Assembly: GCA_963931865.1 (NCBI GenBank)
Contig: OZ007514.1
Span: 2,366,027 to 2,430,026 of the forward strand
Direction of reading: 5' to 3'
DNA length: 64,000 nt
From: Axinella damicornis
Lineage: Eukaryota; Porifera; Demospongiae; Axinellida; Axinellidae
Position numbers and translations under genes: made by a program. How positions within the stretch are numbered: position 1 is the stretch's first letter; the number at the start of each line of letters is the position of its first letter. Under the pieces are notes generated by a model, which had not been told where the DNA came from, made no database searches, and saw nothing but the letters and a program-made list of their open reading frames with translations. Of this stretch, positions 35,401-47,100 are shown in pieces.

Positions 35401-38126
35401 ATTGCCAGGTAGTGTGTATGCATCTGTTAGAGATTTGCTAATGAGGTTGTTTATGAGCTTCTACCTCTGATGTTCTACACAATGTCAGATGTGAGGTGAT
35501 GTCACCGTGTACATGGTTTGGCTTGTGTCCAGACAGTCACACGCATGCATTAGTATCAGCGTAAAAGTACATGCAAGTCCAGACAGTCACACGCATGCAT
35601 TAGTATCAGCGTAAAAGTACATGCAAGTACACACAACCACCTCAGCACACTTTGGAAACCATTTTTGTGCAAGCCCCACAGAAGGTGATGTTTATGCCAA
35701 CTGATGTTGGGGTGTGTTCTGTATCAGATACACATCCAGGATGTTTTGCAATTCATGCTTACCCGCTGCAGTTTGTTTAAGGTTTCCTATGCCTGAGAAA
35801 GCTACTTTGTAGGAATTGCCTGAATTAGTGGCTACTAATGATGTGTAACCCCTCTTTATTCCCATCTCCCCCCTCTCTGTTTCTCCACCCTCCCTCACTC
35901 CTCCTTCCGTACCTCCTCCCCCTCTCCCTCCTCCCTCCCTCCCTCCCCTCCCTGCTCCCTCCCCTCCCTTTCCCCTCCTCCCCTCATCCTCTCCCTCTTT
36001 CCTTCTCTCCCTCTTTTCTCCACCCTGTCTCCCTCCCTCCCTCCCTCCCTCCTCCTCCCTCCCTCCCTCCCTCCCTCCCTCCCTCCCTCCCTCCCTCCCC
36101 CCTCCCCCCCTCCCTCCCTCCCTCCCCCCTCCCCCCCTCCCTCCCTCCCTCCCCCTCCCCCCTCCCTCCCTCCCTCCCCCCTCCCTCCCTCCCTCCCTCC
36201 CTCTCTCCCTCTTTACCTCCCTCCCTACCTATCCATTTCACATCTCAGGAATTTGTAATAGTTGCCGATGACCTGAGGATATGTACGGTGAAGTATGCAG
36301 ACGATCTTGAACGTCGGTTCTGTTTTGAGGTAGTGACGCCGATACGTTCATGCATGCTGCAGGCAGACTCAGACGCCCTCAGGAAGAAATGGCTGGCTTA
36401 TCTTGAGGCTGGCATTGCAAGAGCACTCCGGATTAGCGCCAGCAACAAGGCATGTGGGCATGTGTTGAATAGATCGTGCTTGAGGACATCATTGTCCGCG
36501 GCAATGACCTTGATTAGAAAACAGTTAGGATGGTCAACTGTGCCACAGTTCTGACACAACTACCCTAATGGATCAGCAATTTTCTGTTAATTCACTACTT
36601 ATTACGTCATGTGTCTGTTACGAACCTAATCACAAGGAGCGCTTATGCCCAAAGAGCAATAGAATTGCCTGACCAAAATGGTGTGGTCATCGCGCACACA
36701 CATTTTACACGCGTTTGTATTCACACCCTCACGCATGTACATGTATACAGAAGAAGGAAGACCTGCAGGACTTCCGTAAGCGTACGGCCAGCATGAGCAG
36801 TCCTCCTCTCTTGTCGTCACAACGTAACTCACCTGCCGTCCTCCGCAAGAGAACTAGCACCACAAACTCAGTCACTTCCAAGTGAGTCCACTGCCTCTCT
36901 CCCTCTTATTCTTCTCCCTCCCTCCCTGTCTCTCTCCCCTCCCCCCTCTCCCTCCTACTTCCCTCTCCTTCTTGCCCTTCCTTTCTCTTCCCTCTCTCTC
37001 TCCCCTCCTTCCCCGTTAATCCTTGTCCCCTCTCTCCTTGTCCTTCCCTTCCTCTTTCCTCTCTCTCCTTCTTCCCTCTTTCATTCACCTCCTGGATCCT
37101 TCCCTCTCTCCCTCCTCCTTCCCTCCCCCCCTCCTCACTCCCTCCCTCTACCTCCCCTCCCTCCCCCTCCCCCCTCCCTCCCTCTCCCTTCTCCCTCCCT
37201 CCCTCCCTCTCCCCCTCACTCCCTCCCTCTCTCCCTAGCTCCCCTCCCTCTCTCCCATTCTCCCTCCTCCCTCCTCTCCTGCTTCATCTCCCCCTCCCTA
37301 TTAACCAGCCCCACCTATCTCACATTAATATTTTCAATCCACACACACACACACACACACACACTATTGTACTTTCTCGCAGCTACTCCCTTGGACTAGA
37401 CTTTCTCGACACTCCTGGCAATGATCGGTGTGCAGACTGCGGCAGCAAGAGCCCCAAATGGTCAAGCATCAACCTCGGCATTATGCTCTGCATTGACTGC
37501 TCTGGCATTCACAGGTCAGCCCCTGGTTACAAATGAAATGATGTAAGCATGATGTCATCCACTAGTATTCTGATGATGTAAGCATGCTGTCATCCACTAG
37601 TATTCTGATGATGTCATCCACTGGTATTCTACACTTAATGTATTCCCAATGAATACAGACTTTAAAAGATCATGCAAGGCTACCTATCTAACTCTCTCTC
37701 CAGGAGTCTTGGTGTGCACATTTCTAAAGTGCGATCAGTCACCTTGGACGACTGGGAGCACGAGATGCAGAAGGTGAATGAGTGTAGAGTGTGGTGTATG
37801 TGTGGTGTGGTGTGGTGTATGTGTATGTGTGTGTGGGGTGTAGTGTGTGGTACATGTATGTGTGACCTCCGACGACTGGGAGTCAGATGCAGAAGGTGAA
37901 TGAGTGTAGAGTGTGGTGTGGTGGTGTGTATGTGTATGTGTGTGTTGGGTGTAGTGTGTGGTAAATGTATGTGTGACCTCTGATGACTGGGAGTCAGATG
38001 CAGAAGGTGAATTAGCGTGGAGTGATATGTGTGACTCAGAGTGAGTAGAGTGTGTTGTACAATGTATGTGTTGTGGGGGGGGGGGGGATGAGAGTGAGAA
38101 GGGATAGAGACCAACTGTATGGGGAT

Positions 38127-38158
<32 letters not shown>

Positions 38159-41100
38159 GAGAGTGAGATGGGATAGGAGGGCAAGGGAGAAGGGCAGGAG
38201 ATATCGGATGCTTCTTACTGACTGTATCGCACACCTGCAGATCATGTGTGCACTGGGCAATGCTCGTGTGAATGCCATCTACGAGTACGAGATCCCCTCT
38301 CATGTGCATAAACCCAAACCGCACAGTCCAAGGTCAGTCAGTAGTCAGATAGGGAAGCCATGCCTCCATAAGTCACATGATTGTAACTATGGTGATATAT
38401 GCACACCACTGAAGTAAGTGAGAGAATACAGACTTTTACGGAGTTATACAAGACTTGTAATTCAGACTTTACGGAGTTATACAAGACTTCTATACTGTCC
38501 ATCCCTTGTTTTTTCATAGCTCTGAAAGGGAGTCTTTCATCCGTGCCAAGTACATCCAGCATGCGTTCGTTCACCCCCACCCCAACTTCACACGACCAGA
38601 AATCCCCCCACCAGCTCCAAAATTCACCCAGCTTCTCACACCCTCGAAGAACCCCATGTACCCCGGAGCAGCACCGAACCAAAAACGGTCTCTCAGCCCC
38701 TCTATGAAGTTCAAAACCCCCAAGTTCCCGAAAACAAGACTCCTGAGGCCCTCGTCCCTCGCTGGAGGGTTAGATCAAGCTGGTACTTCCAGCCCAAATA
38801 GAGATTCTGATGATGATCGATTCGGAGGCTCGGAACGGCCTTCGAGCATGTATCTGCTGGCAGAGAACTGGAAGAAGTTGGAAAAGAGTGGGAAACTCAG
38901 AAATTGGAATTTTGGTGGCAAGATCAGGGAAGGGGCCAAGCGAGCCTCCTTGCGGTTCTCGGGTAGGTTTAGTAGTGGCAGTCCGACCCCTATGAACCGG
39001 AAGACACCGAAACCAAACGTGAAGGCAAGGAATCTATTTGGGTCTCACAGTGATATCGAGGATGACGACGATTCCTTTGCGTCGACAACCACTCCTCTGC
39101 TCCTCAGTTCGAGCATGACTAACCTCGCCCCTCCCAAGCCCCCTAGAACCTTCAAGACAAAGCTTCTAGATATCGGATCCGATGAGAATGAGTGTTCCGT
39201 GGAGGACAGAGGAGCGGATCAATTGTGTTCCGTGGAGGATGGAGAATTGTTCCCTGAAGGCGGTAACGAGTTTGCTGATGTTTTGGCAGCAATCAAGAAA
39301 ATGGGTACCATTTACTCGGAAACTGAGGGAGAATTTCAGCCGACGAGTAATGGAGTACCATCCCAGAATGGTAATGAGACAAAGAGTGAAGGGATCGTGG
39401 CAAACGGAAAGGTGACGATGGGTGCTCTAGTTGAAAGTACGCTCGAGGATGAGGATGTTATCACGCCCTCTACAGGTGTGTGCATTTTAAGAGATGTCCA
39501 AGACTCGAATGAAGTCGACTCAAGTGGGAAGCTTCCTGACTCTGAAAGCAGCAGACCTGTCCAAGACTCGAATGAAGTTGACTCAAACGAGAAGCGTCCC
39601 GAGTCTGAAAGCAGCAGACCCATCCACAGAGACGAGACAACTGGTGAGGTAACAGGAGAGCCTCTAGTCGTCTCGGAACTGGACTCGGCAGAAGGCAGTT
39701 CACCGACTGAAGCTGATGAAAAGGTTACTTCTCAACAAACAACGTCCGATGTCTCAGATGGGATCATGGAGGAGTTGGAACACAAGGATGTTTTGACCGA
39801 AATGGAGGAGGAAAGACCAGCAAAGCAGAGTGATGTTCTAGAAGGAGGTACCCAAACTTCAGTTACCTTCAGGAAAAGGAAAGTGGCTGCTCCTGCTCAT
39901 CAAACTCTTTCACCGCTGTGGACCTGTCCAATTGATGGTGAGAGCGACAGACTGCCAGGTGAACTTCGGCCATATTTCGATCCCAAGAGAATGTCGATCC
40001 TTTCGTGTGCCAGCACAGAATGGTTCAGCGCCGAGTCAAGTTCCAGTTCTGGAGATTCCAAGCCAAACAGTGCTTCTGTTTCTCCTGAAGTCCCTGACTC
40101 TGTGTCTTCCCCAAGCCAAGTTGAAGGTGGTATAAGTCCCTTCCTGAGATTTCCCTCGTCAGACGATGAGTGTTTCAGTACGCCCCCCTGTAGTCCGAAT
40201 GCACCCATTTCTTCAAATGGGGAGGAAGGAAATTACTCTGCTATACCTTCTCCAGAAACAACCAATGAGACGCCAGAGGAAGGTCAGGTGACCAGCATGC
40301 CCAGCATGCCTGAATTGACTGGTCAGGTAGATGAGAATGATATTGATCAGAAAAGTGATATGAAGGAGGAGGTCATCCCAAATTGTGACACAAGCGACAA
40401 TGTCACATCTGAAACCGCCATCAACCAGGTTGCAGACACTCCTCTCGGGGATGTGGTTCAGCCTGACCTCCCCAAGAAAGAAACCTCGAGCCCAAACCGG
40501 AAAAGAAAGCGCAGCTTAACCGTCTCGTCCTCTATCCCACTTAGCCGTCCGAGTGAAAGACCCTATTCACATCGTAGTCTAGACGACAACTTTGGCATAG
40601 GGCTCCGCCGCAGACATCGTACGACTGACGGAACTGAGAATCAGGGCTTGGTTTCTTCGTTCTCCGAGCAAGACTTTGCAGATATTTTCAGATCAACTGT
40701 GCCCGTGCTGAAAGTTGACACGGTCAAAGAAGATAGCCCGGAGGAGGGTGAGCAGGGAGCGTCAAATGCGGGGAGTGCTGTTGGGTTGAACGATGCGGAT
40801 AATTCAAGTGTTGGAGAGGAGGTGGAGATGATTGGGACGCCGAACTCAGTGGAGTCAAAATCGAGAACTTCAACTCCTGACAATGTGGAGCCTGCTGTCA
40901 TTCCTGATACCACCACTCCAGACATGGTGAGTGGACACTATGATGTCACGGTTGTAATGGGGGGCTTTAAATAGATGCACACTGTAGGCTGTACTTTATT
41001 CTCAAACACAACTGATCAGCACTTACGACGTCCCATGTATGATGCAAGTTGTGTGTGTAGTATGATGGTCCCTGATGGTGGCTCTCTCCTGTACGCACAC

Positions 41101-44100
41101 AGTATTTGTACAGCAGTGTTATGGCGTGTGATCTCCCTGGCATCCTGTGTGGCATTGCTCACGGGGGAAGCGTGAACTACACCAACATGGAGGATGGACG
41201 CAGGTGTCCCATCCTGCTGGCAATGGAAGCTGTGAGTGGGAGTGGTGGTTGGGTGTGAGTGTGTGGTGTGTGTGTGTAGAGGATGGATACAGGTTCTATC
41301 CTGCTGGTGATGGAAGCTGTGAGTGTGTGGTGGTGGGATGAGTGTGTGTGTGTGTGTGTATGGTGGGTGGGTGGGTGTGTGCATGCTGGTTTACAACTTT
41401 GGCAGCCTATGTTCTCCAACATTCTTCGAAGAGTTCGAGGTTCAGTAAATTGAAGTACGAAGGTCGCGCGTCACTAGTCTAGTCCCGCCCCACGAACATC
41501 CCACTTCCGTTACACACACACAGACAGACAAACACACGGTTAAAATCTTAATGTATTGATGCATGTACAAACTTTATTTTTATTGCAATTCAGGACTCTC
41601 TCCACAGGCTTATACAACTTGCAATCGTGGATGGTGTTGCTCAAAATTGTAATTTTTACAGCCCAGTCGCATTCAAAAACATTTCACCTCACAAAAATTT
41701 CCTGCTCTATATTTAAAGTTCTGTCTGTCAGTGAGAATGAGGAGCAGTTCATACTTGTATAGTATTATGGTTATGTGACAGTAATACAAACTGTATGCAC
41801 GATTGTACAAACTTATTAAGAATGAGGACTCTCCGTGCAGCCATGCACAATAGCTATATTAGGCAAATGGTAGCAGAGTTTGAAAGTATGTGGTTATTTC
41901 ATGTAGATTTCCATGATTTCAATTGGTGTAGCTTCATTTTGAGCACTACATGCTCTGACTTCAATGTCATCAGTTGTGGGAGAGGACAGTCGTACATTGA
42001 ACCACGGTGGTGAGTTGAAGGAGCAGCAGGTGCTGGTGGGGCCACACCCCTGTCCATCCCACAGAGGGTTGTCTGTGTACAGAACGATTGACCCGTTGAA
42101 CGACGTTACTCCTGATTCACAGAAGTAGTTCTGTCCCACGAATGATGGAACAACTTCAGCACTGATACTGCTTTGATCACAAGGGCAAGCACAGAAGGAG
42201 CATCTTGCGTCTTGTCTGAGGCCACCAGCAAAGGTCCAGATGTGCTGACGAGGAGAGCCATGAGTGACACTAACTCCATCAACATAGCTATCATTAATTG
42301 ATAAACCTGGTGAATTTAGAAAAGCGTCTGGGCCACCATACTGGTAGCCAATAATTCTGCCACATACTTGGTCATACTGCAGGCCACTGATTGGATACAC
42401 AATTTGCGAACAACGTTGTCCAAAACGTCCGCATGCCCTCTTTCCGTTCTGAGCATATATTGCCCATCTTGGAGGGCAATTCTGCAAGGGGTCAGTCATA
42501 TTAAGGTAAGCAGCAAGCGTCCACCCTTCCCCACCGCACGGCAGTTCCAGTGGTACTACAACTCGCTGCAGTATTGTTTGAAGGTCTTCCTCAACTTCTT
42601 CTCTGATTGTCTCCCTCTGACCACTGGAAGGGCAGGTTGCATTGCTGCTCTGCAGTGTCCTGGCTGGGTAGGTGAAGGCAAGACCTGGCTGGCCTTGGAG
42701 AGCAAGACCAGCTACAGCTGCGCTCAGTAGAAGGAACAAGACGTCCATTTTCTGTAGTCCCAGAGGTAGCTGCACAACTGTGTGTCCTTGTGACTGAGAC
42801 TATTTTATACTGTGCTGTGTGGGCAGATCAAAGGAATTTTTTTGCCAGTTTCAATATGGAAACCACACTACTAATCTAGTTGGTGTTCAGGGAATTCCAT
42901 AACCTCACATGACTGAAAACCTGAAAACCGGAACACAGCACGGCAGTTCCAGTGGTACTACAACTCACTGTTGTATGGTCTGAAGGTCTTCATCAACTTC
43001 TCTGATTGTCTCCCTCTGACCACTGGGGGGACAGGTTGCAGTGCGGTCCTGGCTGGCCTTGGAGGCAAGACCAGCTACAGCTGCGCTCAGTAGAAGGAAC
43101 AAGGCGTCCATTTTCTGTAGTCTCCGAGGTAGCTACACCTGATATTGAAACGATCTCACAACTGTGCGTACTTATACTGTGCTGTGTGGGCAGATCAAGG
43201 AACGTTTATTATGAAAGCCACACTACTAATCTAGTTAGTGTTCAGGGGAATCCACAACCACACATGTCTGTGAAATCCAGAACACAGAACACGGAATGGA
43301 AGGACGGTGTCAGGTTTCAACCTTGACTCAGATCATTGGATGAGCACGCGGTGCCTCCAGGCCTTGCAGAGCTAGAGCAGTTCTACATGTGGAGTCGAAT
43401 AGCAAGTGTAAAATCTCAGCTCCACACTCTCCAACTCACACTACCTGAATACTCGCAAGCATTTAGTCAGGTCACACACGTACGCATGCAGGGTGTGAGA
43501 CATGATGCGAATACGTAGTGATTAAGTTTGTGCTTCCTGTTTCAACATAATGCGTGAACTGTAATCTAGCGATCTATAAGCAACCTGGGAATGAGGCTAG
43601 CTGTACGTACGAGCTGGTGGATGCAATTGGAGTCTGCTCAAGTATCCACGAGGTCAGAGTCAGACCCGAGGAATGATTCTGAAAGGCTTGTAGGTGTGTG
43701 ATTGCCACTTGTTATGATGTTATACAAGGCAATGTCACAATACAGTGATACAGCAATATGTCATGGCAACACTAATAGTGGCATCTTTGGTGTGGAACCC
43801 GGTAAATTTGGGATAATGTCCCCATTTAGCAAAGTTGTTGACTGGTAGGCTTCTTTCCTGAGATCACATTACATAACATCATGTTGGTACACAGTGGTGT
43901 GTACTGGTAAGCAAATGATCTACTGATTATTACATGTACAACATGACATTGTCATTTATTATAGTACTAGTACTATATATGGTACACGTCTTTAAAATTG
44001 ATGCCACGGTTCAGAAACCTTTCCATCGCTGGTCCAGAATGCCATTGCAAACATGAGCCTAACATGAACACGGAAGGCCTAAACGAACTCCGGAAGATCC

Positions 44101-47100
44101 GTAAGCAAAGCTGCACTGTTTTTTGGAAACTTAGGTGCGTACAAAGCCATTGCCATTCAGAAGAAACCTTCCATGTCTTTGGAAGAAATGTTACAATATA
44201 CATGTCTCTATATCGGATTCCTCAGGAAGTACCGTATAATTATATCTTCTAAAATTCAGCATCCCCAATTTTTGGCACCCCTCCTGCAAATGGGACAAAT
44301 AGTTTCTAATTTCAGGAAGGGTCCTGTCTGAAAGGGATGGCTTGTATAAGCCAGCCAACAAGAGAGATAGGTGAGCCCGTTGCTGTTTAAAGCCCCAAGC
44401 AGTGAAAGCTCACAGACTTCTTTCCAAAGCTGTCACCGATGCACAAGAGCTTCCGGACAGTATCACCCGATCGCAATAGACGTGCCATGTCGTCCAAAGT
44501 GATTGGGAGGCCAAGAAAGCCCTGCACCCTGACTCGCAAACCCTGACTCGCAAACCTCTGGGTCTTGCCCTGACCCTGAGTCAACAGAGAAACAAAGATC
44601 AGCAGAGTACGAAAAGGGGTGAGTATCGATTGTACAACCTGCAGCAAAGGTTGAGGTGATTTGCTTCATATAGCAAATTCCAACGCAGCTGCTAGTCGAA
44701 AGTATGGAGTGTCACAGTCCGGACCACAATTTCAACCCTTTCTACTGACAATAAGATTGCAGTATTATTTTCATTGAGATATAAGAGTTGGAGTGGAAGT
44801 TATGTATACATAAACTAAGTTGATGCACTCCTTTTAAAATACAACATGCAGAAGCATCCTGAAAGTAATTCACAACCTGAACTATACAGTCCTAAACGTT
44901 CGTTATGTGTGATAGCCAGATCCAGATTGTCGTAATGACTTCATATGTGCCGACTGCACTGCCTAGTTCACTGGATGTAGATTGTTAAAAATTCGAGAGG
45001 TGTGTCTTCTGTGGCTCGAGCAGCGTCTGAACCAATTCTGATTTCAATGTCATCAGTTGTGGCGTTGGGCAGTCGTACATTGAACCACGGTGGTGAGTTG
45101 AAGGAGCAGCAGGTGCTAGAGGGTCCGCAGCCCTGTCCATCCCACAGAGGGTCATCTAGATAGAGAACATATTGGCCATCGTTGATGATGGTCCCTGTAT
45201 CACAGAAGTAGTTGTTGCCAACAAATGCTGGAACAGTGTTGGTGCTATTCAAGGAACAGGGACAGATGCTGTCAAAGTCTACGGCTGTTAGTTCAGCGCG
45301 ACCAGCAGCAAAGCTCCAGATGTGCTGACGTGGGGAGCCGTGTGTTATACTAACTCCATCAACGTACGGAGTGTCAATTCCTGTATTGCGCTGACTAAAA
45401 GCATCTGGAGAGCCGAACTGGTAGGCAACGATTCTACCACACACCTGGTTATAAGGAATACCTCCAGTACTGAACATTTTTCTGACAAATGCCCCAGCAA
45501 TGTGTGAGTATGCCCTGCACAACACTCTTCCATTGAGTGTTTCTGTACGCCACGGACTGGGACAAAAGCCATTTTCGGTTGTGTTGACATAAGCAATTCG
45601 TCTCCACCCCAACCCCCCACATGGTATCAGTGGGGGAGCTACAAAATCTTGAAGCAATCTGTCCAAGTCACTGTTAATGTCACTTCTAGTTGTCTCTCTC
45701 TGCTCACTAGAGGGGCAGCTGTCTGCTTGTAGGACTCTGGCAGGGTAAGAGAACTGGGCAGCAACTGGCTGAGCTAGGAGAGCAACACCGGCTAGAGCTA
45801 TGTAGACGAGGAGGGAGGGAGCGTCCATCTTAGCAAGTGATTGACTGGGATTACACACAGACTGGCAACAGAGGAATGCAACAGGCAACCTCTTGACTGC
45901 TTACTGGGACTGACTTGATGTACCGGTATAACAGCTGGTTTGTTTGGGTTCTGATTACATGTTGAGATGTGATTCCCAAGTGTTTCATAGAATCATGGCA
46001 CTGTGTTAATTAGGGATACCATCCGGTAGTTGTGGCATACATTGTGGTGGGATAGTTGTGGCATACATTGTGGTGGCATACATTGTGTCGTGACAAATCC
46101 AGTCATGACACAAAATCTAGTGGTAAAACGATGTATATCAACTGTCAATAGCACTTGCATCCTAACTGCATGGCAGGCTTTTACATTGTTGCCGAGTGCA
46201 TTAGCACAAGACTCTGAATGGGGGATCTATTTCTTGCAACACACGTTCAGCGTATTGCGAGAGGAGCATTATCAACAGGAATGTTGATAATGCTTAGTGG
46301 GTTTCCTGCCGGCCGAAGACTCGACGAAGTGAGAAATATAACCTTGAGACTCAGCTCAGTGGACAAGTGTGGTGCCTCCAGGGCTTGCAGAGTTCATGCA
46401 GCTACATATGGAGTCGAACAATGAACACAGTCGACATCTGTTCAGTATAGCACAACTCCGCAATAGTCTCACGTAGCTGGCCAACGGTGACCTTCAGGGC
46501 TTGCAGAGCTATAGAGCAGCTACATGTGGAGTCGAACAGTGAGCGTAATCAACATCTTTATCTCAGCTCCACACTCTCAAACGCACACTTAGTCTAGCTA
46601 GATCATAGATACTCGTAAGCACGTGGTCATGTCACACATACCACATACGCGCACACATGAAGCACGTGAGGCATGATGCGGATGCATATTCCTAGTATCT
46701 TAATATTGAGATGATGACCGAATCAGACCATAGCGTTGTTGTCAAAATTTTAGATTGATATGATGTTGTAACAAGTGACATATCGTGCATAAAATTCCAT
46801 GACACATGGCATAACAGTATGTATATATATATATACTAGAGGCGGCATAATATTTCCTCCGAAAATTAAAAAGGATTTAGTGATGGCATGTCATATTCTT
46901 AATTATTCCACCTCTCAAAAAAGCTAAGAAAGTCAAATTTGTGGATCGACGAGTTGAGAAGCAAGTGATGGCTGCCATGTGGACCTCAAGTGATATCCTG
47001 CCGACCCATCAGAAGCCATAATTATTATTATCAAATTCCTTATTCCCAGAGTGTCATGTCTTGGAACTTGCGGAAATCATGTTATATGGATTTGAAGCGA

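Noticed and set aside
35208..36881. A true tandem-PH ACAP
   Set aside because: In frame and possible, but the placement of the duplication against both edges of the gap and the purely synonymous differences favour an assembly duplicate. Kept as a finding with a test.
37680..38324. A minus-strand 214-codon frame opposite the ArfGAP exons
   Set aside because: It is made of GT/G-run complement repeats; the plus strand carries phased, conserved ArfGAP exons.
40927..40974. Reading ACAP through to the TAG at 40972 as the normal C terminus
   Set aside because: GTGAGT follows ACATG at 40926 and the next exon joins in phase with ankyrin sequence. A minor intron-retention form cannot be excluded.
42749..42775. 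Upstream ATG for copy A (MQLPLGLQK extension)
   Set aside because: It would place nine extra residues before the hydrophobic signal core. The paralogues start at the later ATG.
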